Shown: one piece after another, positions 25,575 to 38,524 of the stretch
How positions within the stretch are numbered: the first letter of the stretch is position 1
Layout: the number at the start of each line of letters is the position of its first letter
NCBI GenBank assembly: GCA_051294375.1
Contig: CM119270.1
Location: 3,095,436 to 3,159,435, forward strand
From: Paraspadella gotoi
Lineage: Eukaryota; Chaetognatha
Length of the DNA: 64,000 nucleotides
Direction: 5' to 3'
The notes under the pieces: model-generated
The model's input: only the letters and a program-made list of their open reading frames with translations
What the model was told of the DNA's origin: nothing
Database searches by the model: none
Program-made: the position numbers and the translations under genes

Positions 25575-28234
25575 ATGGCGACCAACGATTTCACGCTCGA
25601 CAACCGCCGCGCCCTCCTGGACAAGATGGCGCTGCTTGAAGAGGAGATCGCGTCGCTCCGCGAGAGCGGTCGCCAGGATTGTTCGTCTTGTCGGGCGACT
25701 AGAGGCGTCGAAGTCGCCGTGGCCTATCTCAACGAAAAAGCTCTCTGTCTCAATGGGATGGTGGAGGAGCTCCTCTCCGGATTCCCCGACGATCGCCTGA
25801 AGGACGTCGCCCAAGGCCTCAACGAAATCGTCCACGAATTGAAGAAATGCTGCGAGGACTGGACCGAGAAGGATGTGGCCCAATCTGCAGAGATGCCCGT
25901 GGTCGAACCAAAGACGGAGGCGCCTTCCGACTCTCCGCCTTTGGAACCTGTGGTCGCAGATTCGGCTGCATTCATACCTCCGGAGCCCGTCGTCCCGCCT
26001 CCAGAACCGGCCGTGGCGCCTCAGAACTCTTCGAACTCGGCTATCACCGCCCAGTATCCTTCCTCCGATCCTGTGGACTCTGCCGTCACTACTCAAGACC
26101 CTCCGGTCGCGTCTCCCTTGACGCCAGATAGCCACGCCCCTTCCGATTCCATCTCTACGATTCCGGAGGAAAATCCGACGGAAAAACGAAAGAAGCAAAA
26201 GAAGAAGAAAAAGAAAAAATCAAAGGCGGAAGCGAAAGTGGTGGAAGCGAAACCGGAAGCGAAAGCAGTGGAAGCGAAACCGGAAGCGAAAGTAGTGGAA
26301 GCAAAACCGGAAGCGAAAGTAGTGGAAGCGAAAGAATCGGGAAGCGTTAAGTCAGAATCGAAACCGGAAGACGCCGCGCCATCTTCGAAACCGAAGGATG
26401 ACGCGACGAAAGCCAAAACGACGCCGAATAATTCGCAAGAGAATGTCGATCACACGAGGGAAACCTCGGCGTCGTCGTCGTCGTCGTCATCGTGGTCGGC
26501 GTCATCTTCGGCGTCGGCGTCGGGGTCATCTTCGGCATCGTCGAAGGCGTCATCTTCGGCATCGTCGTCATCGTCGAAGGCGTCATCTTCGGCATCGCCG
26601 TCGGCGTCATATTCGGAATCGTCGTCGGCGTCATCTTCGGCATCGTCGAAGGCGTCATCTTCGGCATCGTCGTCGGCGTCATCTACGGCGTCGTCGTCGG
26701 CATCGTGGTCGGCGTCATCTTCGGCATCGTCGTCCACGTCGTCGTCAACCTCGGCGTCATTCTCATGGCCCGGCGCCACTTCTCCCCAAAACATCGAAGG
26801 ATCACAAGGCGGTCGCATTCCAGTCGCGTTCCTGGAACTTTTCAATTCCGAATTCAATTCCGTGCGCCAAGAGATGCAACCGCCGTTCGACATCACCCAA
26901 CTCAAGGTCGAGCTGGTGGAATTCGAAGTGGAAATTCGCGAGACGGAACCGACGGCGACGAATCTTCTGGCCAAAGTGCGAAACGAGTCGCAAGCCTTGG
27001 ATTGTTTGGGCGACAGCGGTTGCGAAAAAATGGGCGAGGCGGAGCGCGAGATCATGTCGCTCAGCGACGGTTGGGAGTCCGCGCAAAAGGTCATCAAATT
27101 GAGGAACGAAGTCGGTGATCTCAAGATCGATCTGATCAAAACGAGAGTCGCGATCAAAGAGATGAAACGCGATTGGCACTTGAGACGATTGAAAGAGATG
27201 AGGACGAAAGGACGAGGACAGGNNNNNNNNNNNNNNNNNNNNNNNNNNNNNNNNNNNNNNNNNNNNNNNNNNNNNNNNNNNNNNNNNNNNNNNNNNNNNN
27301 NNNNNNNNNNNNNNNNNNNNNNNNNNNNNNNNNNNNNNNNNNNNNNNNNNNNNNNNNNNNNNNNNNNNNNNNNNNNNNNNNNNNNNNNNNNNNNNNNNNN
27401 ACGAGACGGAGCAAGCGCGGGCATGAAGTCCCAATCCGGAAAAGGACATCTGGAAGTGGCACGAGTGCAAAACGGAAGAGGAGGAAATCCATTCGGGACA
27501 ACGAATGGAAAAAGAAGGAAAGAAGCGAATTTTCATCGAGAATCACAATGCGGCCCCATTTTGCACAAAGCGGTGGTGCGACATGTTCAGTTGAATCAGG
27601 TTGTGCAAAATTTGACAACAAAGGAGCAACGAAGATCTCTCTCTTTCAGTCGAAGGAGCAGTCGAAGGAGCAGTTGAAGGAGCAGTTGAAGGAGCAGCCG
27701 AAGGAGCAACCGAAGGAGCAGCCGAGGGAGCAGCCGAAGGAGCAGTCGAAGAATGAAATGGATTTGAAATTGACCGAACCGAATCCGGAGTGGGAAAAAA
27801 AGGTTGAACTCTCGACGAGGATCGAAATTGTGGTCAAACGCGGTTTGACTTGGTGGCCCCCCAAGGAGGCCGCCAAGCCGCTGAAGGTCAGGAAATGCTT
27901 CAACGAGCAGTGCCCTCTTCCTTCGCCGCCCAAGCAGATCTTTAAGTGCGAAATGTGCGCGGAACTCGGCTGGCGCGTGGTGAGGAAATACTGCGACCGA
28001 GCTTGCCAGAAGCGTGATTGGAAGGTGGCGCACAGGAAGGAACATAAGGAACCCGAGAAGGAACCCGAGAAGGAACCCGAGAAGGAAACCGAGAAGGAAC
28101 TCGAGAAGGAACACAAGAAGGAACCCGAGAGGGAACCCGAGAAGGAAACCGAGAAGGAACCCGAGAAGGAACCCGAGAAGGAACACAAGAAGAAACACAA
28201 GAAGAAACACAAGAAGAAGAAAGGAAGACGTTGA
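25575..28234 (+). CDS. Low-complexity/coiled-coil protein with C-terminal MYND-like zinc finger (gene 1)
   Basis: The start ATG at 25575 has a good context (AAGATGGC). Reading is open from 25575 to the N gap 27223-27400 and, in another frame, from the gap to the stop at 28232. The N-terminal ~100 residues are helical with several Cys (CSSCRATRG, KKCCEDW). Next come a Pro-rich region, Lys runs, a VEAKPEAK repeat, a Ser/Ala repeat of about 100 residues (26470-26765) and a coiled-coil-like stretch before the gap. After the gap come KEQ/KEQP repeats, then a zinc finger with C-x4-C, CEMC, YCDRAC, QKRDW and HRKEH, and an EPEKE/HKKKHKKK tail. The finger fits MYND but has C-x4-C first and ends in His, not Cys. 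The frame change is presumably hidden in the gap. At 27425-27590 a different frame (containing AAPFCTKRWCDMF) also looks protein-like, so an intron or indel there is possible. Function unknown; MYND fingers usually bind short Pro-rich peptides. Confidence 0.72.
26470..26765. repeat. TCATCTTCGGCATCG-type trinucleotide-based coding repeat
   Basis: Imperfect array of TCN/GCN codons within MYND gene 1, giving Ser and Ala. Because the base repeat is a multiple of three, all frames stay open: another plus frame gives a Val/Ile/Gly-rich hydrophobic string and the minus strand an Asp/Ala string. The Ser/Ala frame is continuous with the conserved N-terminal part of the protein. Confidence 0.8.
27223..27400. 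other. Assembly gap (N run) inside MYND gene 1
   Basis: 178 Ns. Reading frames before and after the gap differ, so the true length or an intron is hidden here. Confidence 0.85.
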
Positions 28235-28389
28235 ATGTTGAGTTTTTTTCTTGGGGTGGAGGGGGAGGAGAATCTCGTTCATTTTTAATTTATTTAGCTT
28301 TTTTAAAATTCCAANNNNNNNNNNNNNNNNNNNNNNNNNTCCAACTTTTTTCGATAATTTGGCTCGTGCCCTCGTTTCTGTCGAGCATT

Positions 28390-28640
28390 TCCGTTTTAAA
28401 AATCAAAATTTATTTAAATTCATTTTAATCAAATATTTATAATCAATTTATTTAAATTCATTTTAAACAAATCATTTAAATTCATTTTAATATATTATTT
28501 AATTCATTTTAAATCAAATTCATTTTAAATTCATTTAAAATCAAGTTCATTTTAATAAAATTCCATTAATTTATAAATCAATTATTTTAAATCAAATTCG
28601 TTAGACTCCCTATTTTAAATCAAATTCATTTTAAATCTAA
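28390..28640. repeat. ATTCATTTTAAATCAA minisatellite
   Basis: AT-rich units of about 16-17 bases containing AAATTCATTTTAAATCAA, repeated with indels. The same array recurs at 36905-37070, where the second copy of the flanking block begins, so it marks the block boundary. Confidence 0.75.
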
Positions 28641-31164
28641 TTCAAATCGTATTTATTTCTCTTTTGTTTCTTTGTGTCCGGATAATATTCCTTTATTTTA
28701 GTCGTTTATTTTTTTGCTTTCCCCTCCCCACACCAAGTCTTCCCAGTCCAACACTAGTTCTAATTCATACTGGTGTTTTTGTTGTTTTTTTTTTGTTTTT
28801 TTTATCTTCGCTTAAATTATCTTTCCACGCTTCGTTTAACAAGTTTGTTGTTTGTTATCAACGTGATTGACTATCGTCTTTCTTTCGGAAAAAATTTACA
28901 ATTATTTTTTCATTTATCGCAATCAAATAGTTTTTCTTTTGCTCATAATTTTGAAGAAATGAAACCAATTCGATCAATATATTGAGAATTTTGAAATGGA
29001 AAATTTAAATAAAAAAGTAATTAAAGTCACTGGTTTATTAGCATATTGGGACGCAACCATTTTCAGATTAAGAAATGAATTTATCTTGAACAAGGTTATG
29101 AACGACAACAATGCCAATGGCTCAGATGCTTAAGTATAAAACAAAGGTCAATGACGGGAGGAAAGAGGAAGAGAAGCGAGAGGAGAGTGAGTTAGACAAG
29201 AGAGAGTGAAACAAAGTTTCACGTTTTAAGGTTGCGGTGGAGTGTTCGTCCACAACATACTTTTTATACGGAGGAAGAAAGATCAAGCGAAAGTTTATGC
29301 CATAAAAACTGATCTTCCAACTCTGATGGTCGAGCTCTACTCACGGGAGCCAAGTCTCTACCAATAGAAGACAGGAATAGGTCGGCGTCGCGCTCTTCTT
29401 TTCCCGGGCTGTCTTGGGTGTTGATGTCTTGGATGCGCGCTCAGACCAAACCGCGGAAACCGCACGGAAACTGCTGCCTTTCTTGATCACGAATTTCTTC
29501 ACGTTTCGCTTTCGGCGTCCGTTTTTTTTTTTTTTTCGAAAGACGCAAATGTTTTTTTTTTTGGTTTTTTCTCCGATAAGTAAAATTGAAAAAAAAAAAC
29601 AAGGTTTTACTTTAATTAAAGTTTAGTTTAAAAGCCAGACAAAAATCGAACATGTTCTGGTGAGTCTGTTGACTCGCTGCCAGATCCTTCGCCGTAATAC
29701 AAAGCGGAAAATAGATTACGATTTTCTTTTTGGCATAATTTTACTTCGCCGACCTGATTTTGGTGGGGTAAGTTATGTAGTTTAGGGGTAATTAGGTAAT
29801 TATGTAATTTTTTTTTTAAATGAATATTTTAAGGGTTTTCAAAAATCAGCGAAAATAAAATTTTATACCTTTTTTTTTTATTAGAAACCAAGTCCTTTCC
29901 GCATCCTACTTTTACTTATTTTAATTTGGCTGAATTCTGAAAGTCTAACTTAAACACCAAGCCTGTCAAAGTCAGGGGCAAGATAGCTTATTTATAAATG
30001 AATGGCGATAATTTTTATATGGTTGTTACCAATTTCATGGAAGATCACGGTTATTAATTATTATATAATTATATAATATAACTTATATCGGTCTGTGTCT
30101 ATGTCGAGCAGGGTTATTTTGTCGAGGTGAACTTTCTATATAATTTTATGTAAGTAACTGATATAACATGCGTACAGTACATTGGACAATGTACATGAAA
30201 TCGACTAGTTTGATTTAAATGTAGATACTGCAGCAGCTCAACGATTAGTGGTTCGCGCCTCGTAAGGGACGTTTTCAGCGTCGGTAAGAAAAGTGTTAAA
30301 CCTCTCATCCCTGTGCTACACCAATTTATATATAATATTTTTGTGAAGTTTGAGAAAAAAAGGGTTCACTTTTTAAATTTGAATCCAGATGTTCATTTAC
30401 ATATTGTATTTTTTACATTTTAGGGAACGTTAGGATGTTTTTAAATGCAGGTAACAAGTGGCCTCTTTTTTTTCTCGCAAAAGTGTATTAGTACATATAT
30501 GCGTTTTCCGCTTAGCAGATAATATTTCAAAACTTTAAACAAGCTTCATAAAACGAAAAAAATAACCAAACTAAAGATAGAAGAAATCATCGTTCCGGAA
30601 GAGGGCTCTCGGGGCCCTGCGCTCGTCAAGGGGCTTAACGCCCACGAAGGGCGTGGATCTAATCCGGTAAACGCTACAACTAAATATTTGTTTTTCAATA
30701 ATAGTAAAAATCTCTTACAAAAAATCATTGATGTCTGTTAATGTAAGTACTTTGTGGATCAATTCAAATTAGAGGTCCATTAATCTCATTTGCATATTGT
30801 GTTTTAGATTACGCTCTTATAAATTTATTATCAATGCCTTGTCGTTTTAATACTATTTTCCGCGGAAAAAAATATTATGGTGCGACTAAAATCACTAACC
30901 GCGTCTTAAGCGGCCATGAGTGTAGGAGCAAGTCTTTCGCCTCCCAGCCCCAAAACGGTCCCGGGGTTAGCCCGGTGACCGGGTAGCATCAAGAGGGACG
31001 GGGTGTTTACAGCCTGATTCCGTTAGCTCAGGGACTGCTTTTAGTGAATGGTTCTTTCATTAACTCATCATTATCTAATATAAAAAAATACTTCTGTCCC
31101 TATTTATAATTATTAGTTGAAATAAAAATGTAATAAGAATTCTGACCAAATCTTTCGATTTAGT
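28640..31164. other. Noisy copy of the MYND gene 2 upstream region
   Basis: Same order of sequence as about 37070-39832 but with numerous one-base insertions and deletions, mostly at homopolymers. It includes a fragment of dispersed family A (29945-30040) and a family B SINE-like copy (30878-31100). The region corresponding to the possible exon 37470-37547 is present at about 29067-29145 but disrupted. Confidence 0.6.
30878..31100 (+). repeat. SINE-like element family B, indel-rich copy
   Basis: Same element as at 39548, with extra or missing bases (for example in the TCCGGGGTTCTAGCCCGG arm). Its initial hairpin is broken. Confidence 0.55.
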
Positions 31165-32690
31165 GTCAACGATCACGACGAAGGTCAACTGCGTCGTCAC
31201 GGGTTATCTCGAGGAAGAGAGACAACAGCTGACGTCCATGTGGAAACTTCGTTGCAAGACCCGCACTGGTACTATGAAACTTGATTAGGTTCCTACATAC
31301 AATTGAAACCATTAAACAATAAACAAAATGATAGTTACGATTTTTAGAGATTTTCTGTTCAATGATAAATTTTTATCATAATTTTCATTGTCTTATTACG
31401 TCAGCTCGAAAATCTGCAACCGGATAATAAGCCAGTTGCGAACGACCCATTTCATAACGCTATCCTGGCTTTAAATCGGGTAAAAATTGAATTGTTTGTG
31501 GAATCACCCAACCCCTCGCAAAAAAAAAAAAAAAAATTTCAATTGTGCAGGGAAAAACCAATGACTTTCGTCAAAAGATACAAAATCTGGAAAAGGCTTT
31601 GGAGATGGAGAAAAACACTCCGATTATTACGCCGAAAAAAATTTTCGGGAGCTTATGCATGAAAGGGAATATTATGATTTCAGCATCAACAGGAGAAGAC
31701 GAAATATGAAGAGGACATCAGCAAATGTAAGCAAAATGTACGGAATTGATCGGACATAAAATTTTAAAACTTTGACGAAGAATTGAGAAAATGCACAGAG
31801 CAGCACGCGTCGTCGAATCCCCAAACGGAAGGGACGGCGCCGAAGAAGATGAAAACCTGCTTTGAAGTCAACGCGTCCGTCGACTGCCCAAACATTTGGA
31901 AACGGAGAAAGGTCAACCCAGCGGGAGAAGTTTAAGAAAGGAAAAAGAAGAAAAGACAAAGAGGAAATCTGAGAAAGCGGGAGAGAGGGAGCAAGATTCT
32001 GAGGGAAGGAAAGAGAGGAGTGGCGAGAGACGAAGAGAGGGCGCCAATCACTGGAGAAAGAAGACACGGGCGCAGATTCTGGTGGGATGAACAGAGGGAG
32101 CAAGGTTTTTTGATGGGAACGAAGAAAGGTCAATGGGCTCTCGTAGAACAAAGAAAGGTCCGTACTTAGTTGGTGCTGATGGGAAGGACTGCGGCGCAAG
32201 GTTCAGATGGAATGGAAATGAAAAAGGGGCGCAAGGCTTTGAGGAAAATGAACTGAGGGCGCTAGAGTGACGATGGGGAAAGAAAAGAGGCGCTCGGTTG
32301 TTTCATGGGAAGGAACAGAAGGCAAAGACGCATTTTCGGAATAGGAATCGGCCCAACCCCCGTCGACGTCGAAGCGCAGTTAAAAATTGAGGAGCCTTTT
32401 CGTCGCGCTCGTGGCCTCTCTATCACCCGATCCTGGCATCGAAGAAGAGGGCGCTGCTTCAATCGTTCTTTGCTGGAACATCCTTCGACATGGACGAAAG
32501 CTGGGATGTGCCAATGTTGCCGCGGTGAAGTTGGACGAGGATTCGACCTTTATTGGCTGCAAAGAATGCCAGGGAGCGATTGGACTACAGGCATAGAAAA
32601 GAGCATGCCGAGTCAGCTGACGCTCTTCTACCAGGATTTTAACGAGAAGAACAGGAAGACGAGGAAATACGCAAAGTCTTGACGGAATTC
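31165..32690 (+). pseudogene. Indel-broken duplicate of MYND gene 2
   Basis: Counterparts of all three certain exons of MYND gene 2 are present in order (about 31166-31268, 31405-31480 and 31550-32680), but single-base insertions and deletions shift the frame many times, so no long product is possible. The pattern (scattered, homopolymer-associated, also in introns) is what an uncorrected long read would give. I therefore treat it as a probable assembly artefact; a young pseudogene is the alternative. Confidence 0.7.
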
Positions 32691-33782
32691 ATCCTGATGC
32701 GAATCGATTTACACCATCGACGCGATAGGGTTTTTCCTGCCAGACTTTCGTGAAAATTTTATTACATAATTATAATGTAGTAATATTATATGTATATTAT
32801 AAATGACTTCGCGTTTCGGTCGTTTGATGTTTTTTTATCGCCGAATTTTTTTTTTTCAAAAAAAAAAAAAACACAAATATGAAATAATTTGATAATTATT
32901 TATTCTTTGATTTTTCTAACTTTTTTTTTTATATTTCTGCTTAATTATTGTATTGGTCTATTGTATTGGTGTTGTTATGTTTTGGGGAATTGTTAAATAT
33001 CATTGTGCTTTTAAAATTTTTTCAAATTATATATTTGGCAGTATTTCCTATTCAACAAAAAAATTCGTTAAATGATTATGTATTTTCCATGTAGGAAAAG
33101 CAGGCGCTATCGCAGCTAGCAGAATCAAGCCGTCAATTACCCTGCCTCCCATTTCAACTTGCTACTATTAAAAGAGATGAAAAGATAAATGAGCGGATGT
33201 ATATATGTGTATAATAATGTAATATATAACCCACGCAACAAATTAAACACACGTCTTAAAAATTAACGCTAAACAACTCATTTGGGATAATTAACGAATG
33301 TGAGGTACGTTGTGTTAAACCTCATCTTGTGAGATCTACGGAATGCGTCGTTGTGTTAAACGGAACAACGGCATTTTCATCGGTATTATTATCCAGTGAT
33401 CTTCGGGCTTCAAAAAGGCGCATACTCGTGCCGTGCAAAGGCGATCGTCTGAAAAACAAAACATCTCATTCCAAGTCTCAAGTTTTTTTTGCTGATCAAA
33501 ACAAAAAGTCAGCGAAGTTTAAAAAGTTGGTTCCGTTTGTCAGAAACAAAAGGCTCACTTTCCCGCCTTACCTGGTTGTAAAAGGAATATCCAAAGGGTA
33601 GTCCAACAGGATTGACCACGGACGACAATGCTAGAGGTTGGCGAATCGACCCAACCGACGAGCGAAATAAGTCGGATTTCGAGGCCCTGATTTTAAGGAC
33701 AGAAGTCTCGATTCATTGCTATCATAAAAGGAATATACTTTTACATTTAATTTTAAATTAAATCCAATTTAGTCTAATAATA

Positions 33783-33955
33783 GTAGGGGCAAGACAGCTT
33801 ATTTATTTAAATGAATGGTAATTTTTATATTTGGTAAGTGTACCAATTTCATAGTTAAAACAAGTAATCTTTCAATTTTTCATAAGATATTAACGTAGCA
33901 GGACCCTGCGACCTTTCAATCAAGACTCTCTCATTGTCTATTTCATGCAATCTGA
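33783..33955. repeat. Dispersed repeat family A fragments in opposite orientations
   Basis: A plus-strand 3' half (GGGGCAAGACAGCTTATTTA to the TACCAATTTCAT end) is followed by a minus-strand 5' half (CTTTCAATCAAGACTCTCTC). The same pair recurs at 42415-42600, there interrupted by a 25-base N run. Confidence 0.6.
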
Positions 33956-35292
33956 TTTAAAAGAGTCACAGCCACTTTTCCTCCTTTTACCTGAAGATGC
34001 TGCCAAAGTAAGGAATTGTAACATGTGCTTGGCTGAAGTGGACCTCGTGCTTCTCCTGCGCCAGTTGTCGAGTGGATCCTGACTTCGGGATCGTCTCGAC
34101 CCCAATTCGCCATGGATGAGACGGCGAAGGAGACGAGCCATTGGGACAACGTCGGACGCCCTCGGGGGAACTCCCGATGCGAACCTTAAGATGAGGCGAA
34201 TGAGTTTTTTTTTTTATTTCATATTTATTCTATATTAACTAATTATAGTAATTAAACTATAAAAACGGTGCGAAAGTTCTTCCCGCTTCAAACGTTCGTA
34301 ACAACGTATCAAGAACAACAACAACAACCCCCGCCCTCCGATTTCCCCACGCCCCCTCCCCCCAAACCTCGTCGTCGATCTCCGGGATGATGGCGGCCGT
34401 CCTCAGCCGTGCTGCATGGCGCGTCGCCAAATCCGCGTAGACGTGATCCCCGAAATATAGACGCGGGTCCGCGCCACGGTCAAACTTTACGAAAAGAGTT
34501 CCAAGTTTCCGTTTGTATGTAGTATTCCCTTGCGAGCCGACGCCACCTGCTGCCAATGCATCCTCGCGCTCGGGGTTCGAACTCGCGGAAGGGGCCCACC
34601 AGATTGTACGACGGAGAAGGGCCGCTGGCGATCCCGCGAAAAACTTGGGCTTGCGGGCCTGGAGAGAAGGGAGGAGGCGGATAAGGAGGGAAATATAAAT
34701 AATTAGCCTAAAATTAAATCGATAAATAAATTTACAATTCGCAAAAAATAGTAAAATAGGGATTTTTTCCAAGAGTCGGGGCAACGACCGAGCCATTTCT
34801 ACCCCATGCAAACGTTATAGTAGTGGGGAATATTATTGTATTCCTATACATTATTTTCTTTTATAATTACAAATCCGCAAGATAAAAATCTCTTTTTCGA
34901 CCTGATTTTCAATGGAGATCTTCACCTGGCATGACGAGACGTCGAAGAGTTTCTCCCATCCGGGGCCCGACGATGTAGTTCATCCCCTCGTTGACGAAGT
35001 GAAGCGGCTGTTGGTGATGAGAAAGGAACTTCTTGTCTGTGCTCCTGCAAGTGCTCCAGCAACTTGGCGGAATTTTCGCTGTGCTTTCCTTAATGAGTTT
35101 CCAAAAAAAAAAAAAAAAAAAAAGAAAAAATAAATTAAGAAGAAATAGAATTAGGAAAATAGAAAATATGACAAAATTCGACCAATATTTACCCCAAAAC
35201 TTTTAAGCTAAAAAAAAAATATTAACCAAGAAACTACAGTAGTAAAAGTTCAAAACCTAAAACGAAGTAAAAATAAAAAAAGTTAAACCAAT

Positions 35293-35400
35293 ATGGTGGA
35301 CTAAAAATCCACCAACCGTTCATCATCGACCATTGGTGCCGGAGGGCAAGTCATTTTGCCTCCCAACCCCAAAGGTCCGGGTTCTACTGTTCTTTCAACA
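35293..35400 (+). repeat. SINE-like element family B, partial copy
   Basis: Begins at ATGGTGGACTAAAAATCCAC and ends at the GGTCCGGGTTCTA B-box-like word. It lies in the intron of the noisy NT5DC copy and is repeated at 43978 and 45969. Confidence 0.55.
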
Positions 35401-37469
35401 ATAACAAAGAAAACGTATTGACGATTGAAAAAAAAAAAAAAGGGAAAACCTGAGATAAATGTCGATGTTGTCGATGATCGTGGAGTGGAGGATTCCGGAA
35501 AATGTGAAGATGCTCGATTGGCAAATTCCTCACGTCGTAGTAGAGGTACTGAGGAACGGGGTGATGTTGTTTCGCGAAAAAACGTGGTCAGGTTGGCGAG
35601 CAGAACGATCTCGGGCACCGCGAAAAAGTCCATTGAGTTGCACCATGTCGGACCCTTGCCGTAGGTAGTTGCCCAACTTGGTGTAGGTACGTGGGCTCCC
35701 TCATAAGCGGCCATTATCTCGTCGGGTTGGGGACCCGTTCGTAGCCGCAAAAAGACGCTGTCTATTTGTACGTTTGAGGAACAGTGTCCAACTTGACGCC
35801 CCAACCTATGAAGAGTGCAGGGGTGAGGCGGATGTACGATGACAAAAAACGACAACTGGCCCCATCTTTGTTTCATCTCTCTGTTATAATCGCTTTTATC
35901 ATAAATATCTCGATTACAATACAGCGAAAATAGACTTCCGCGTACCTCTCCTGATGTCGTTTAATGAAGCCCCGAATAGCGAAGTCCGGAACTGTAAGGC
36001 TGCTCAGAATCTCCTCGGGATATCGGTTATTCCTCGACAAAGTTTGACCCCCAGGTCGAATGAGTCGATCGAGCGTTCCGATAGAGGGCCAAGGTGTAGT
36101 CGTAGTCGAAGCCGTAGACGTCGACTGTCTCCGAGGCGGAGATGGTTTGTTGGCGAAGATGCTGCTGGGTTGGACCAAGGATTCCAGCTCATTTCTAAAG
36201 TGGTCATGATGTTGTTGGAAAGGTAAAAGGAAGGCGATGGAATTAAAATTAGTGTACATATATTTAACAAGGATGTTTGATTGATTGATTGATGATTGAT
36301 TATCTCTCACTAACTAATATTTATCGTTCGTTATATTTGTTGATCTGGACTTCCACCATGAACATTTAACCTTAAAAAGCCACAAACATTTTCCCATCCC
36401 TCACCGCAGATCGAGGTCGTCGCCTACTTTTGGCGCGTCGTAGGCGTTCAAAAAGTTCAGACAAATTCGGCGGATTGTTCAAATCCCCGGTATTGATTTG
36501 CCATTGCCATTTTGGATCCAATTGTGTCATGCGTCGTCGTCGGTCGTCCCGAATCCGCGGGAGGTCGACGCAATTTTCGTCGAAGCGCGCGGCGGGAAAA
36601 GGATTAGGAGTTGGGCCGGCGGAAGCGGCGCCCGGGTACCCAAAGCAGCGCGCCGCCAAAGCGGCGCCCCGACCAATTGAGAGTCGAGCCATCATCGGCG
36701 TCGACGAAGTCAGGAATCAAGTTCATAGTTGTTTAAATAAAATGGCGAGGGAAAAAAAACATAAAAGTTTATAAAATACATATATTGATATAAAAATATA
36801 GATTTAAAAATAAATAAATCATTTGACCGATTTAGAAACACTTTAAAAATTAACAATTTCTATCGTCATTTTGCGTTAAACAATGCAAAAGCAAACAATA
36901 AATCTCTCTTAATTCATTTTAAATCAAATTCATTTTAAATTCATTTTAAATCATATTCATTTTTAATCAAATTCATTTTAAATTTATTTTAAATCAAATT
37001 CATTTTAAATCAAATTCGTTTTAGATCCATTTTAAATCAAATTCATTTTAAATCTAATTCAAATCGATTTATTTCTCTTTTGTTTCTTTGTCGTCGGATA
37101 ATTTCCTTTATTATCGTTTATTTTTTGCTTTCCCCCTCCCCCACACCAAGTCTCCCCAGTCTCAACACTAGTTCTAATTTTCATACTGGTGTTTTTGTTG
37201 TTTTTTTTTGTTTCTTTTTTTTTATCTCGTAAAATTATCTTTCCGTTCGTTAACAGTTTGTTGTTGTTATCAACGTGATTGACTGTCGTCTTTCTTTCGG
37301 AAAAATACAATTTTTTTTTTCATATCGAATCAAATAGTTTTTCTTTTGCTCATAATTTTTGAAGAAATGAAACAATTCGATCAATATATTGAGAATTTGA
37401 AATGAAAATTAAATAAAAAGTAATTAAGTCACTGGTTTATTAGCATATTGTGGACGCAACAATTTTCAG

Positions 37470-37547
37470 ATTAAGAATGAATTTATTCTTGAACAAGGTT
37501 ATGAACGACAACAATGCAATGGCTCAGATGCTAAGTATAAAACAAAG
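37470..37547 (+). CDS. Possible upstream exon of MYND gene 2
   Basis: 26 codons bounded by TTTTCAG and a GTCAATG donor, phase 0 at both ends, encoding NEFILEQGYERQQCNGSDA and a KYKTK end. It would splice in frame to the exon at 39833. No start codon within a certain 5' exon has been found, and the donor is weak, so this is tentative. Confidence 0.35.
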
Positions 37548-38431
37548 GTCAATGACGGAGGGAAAGAGAGAGAGCGAGAGAGAGTGAGTTAGAAAGAGAG
37601 AGTGAAACAAAGTTCACGTTTAAGGTTGCGTGGAGTCGTTCGTCCACAACATACTTTTTATACGGAGAAGTATCAAGCGAAAGTTTTATGCCATAAAACT
37701 GATCTTCCAACTCTGATTGGTCGAGCTCTACTCGAGGGAGCCAAGTCTCTACCAATAGGAAGACAGAATAGGTCGGCGTCGCGGCTCTTCTTTTCCCGGG
37801 CTGTCTGGGTGTTGATGTCTTGGATGCGCGCTCAGACCAAACCACGGAAACCGCACGGAAACTGCTGCCTCTTGNNNNNNNNNNNNNNNNNNNNNNNNNN
37901 NNNNNNNNNNNNNNNNNNNNNNNNNNNNNNNNNNNNNNNNNNNNNNNNNNNNNNNNNNNNNNNNNNNNNNNNNNNNNNNNNNNNNNNNNNNNNNNNNNNN
38001 NNNNNNNNNNNNNNNNNNNNNNNNNNNNNNNNNNNNNNNNNNNNNNNNNNNNNNNNNNNNNNNNNNNNNNNNNNNNNNNNNNNNNNNNNNNAATATAAAG
38101 TTAGTTTAAAACCAGACAAAATCGAACATGTCTGGTGAGTCTGTTGACTCGCTGCCAGATCCTTCGCCAGTAATACAAAGCGGAAAATAGATTACGATTT
38201 TCTTTTTGGCATAATTTTACTTTCGCCGACCGGGTTTTGGTGGGGTAAGGTTAATGTTAGTTTAGGGGTAAGTTAGGGTAATTATGTAATTTTTTTTTAA
38301 ATGAATATTTTAAGTGGTTTTTCAAAAATCAGCGAAAATAAAATTATACCTTTTTTTTTTATTAGAAACCGAGTCCTTTCCGATCCTACTTTTACTTAGT
38401 TTTAATTTTGGGCTGAATTGCTGAAAGTCTA

Positions 38432-38524
38432 ACTTAAACCACCAAAGCCTGTCCAAAGTCAGGGGCAAGATAGCTTATTTATTAAATGAATGGATAATTT
38501 TTATATTGGTTGTACCAATTTCAT
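38432..38524 (+). repeat. Dispersed repeat family A, 3' half
   Basis: Runs from AAACCACCAAAGCCTGTCC through GTCAGGGGCAAGATAGC to the ATTGGTTGTACCAATTTCAT end. An indel-rich version lies at 29945-30040. Confidence 0.7.

Larger units (their letters stand above)
33405..36700 (-). pseudogene. Indel-broken duplicate of all NT5DC2/3 exons
   Basis: Copies of exon 8 (about 33410-33450), 7 (33550-33700), 6 (34000-34190), 5 (34375-34655), 4 (34915-35095), 3 (35455-35815), 2 (35940-36200) and 1 (36405-36695) follow in the correct minus-strand order. Each carries frame-disrupting indels relative to the intact exons at 42048-47352. From 35361 to 36911 the sequence matches 44054-45604 base for base as far as I compared it, errors included, which argues for an assembly duplication over ancient pseudogenisation. 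Confidence 0.72.

Noticed and set aside
26470-26765. Hydrophobic Val/Ile/Gly-rich and Asp-rich proteins in other frames and on the minus strand
   Set aside because: They are by-products of the TCN/GCN codon repeat. Only the Ser/Ala frame connects to non-repetitive protein-like sequence.
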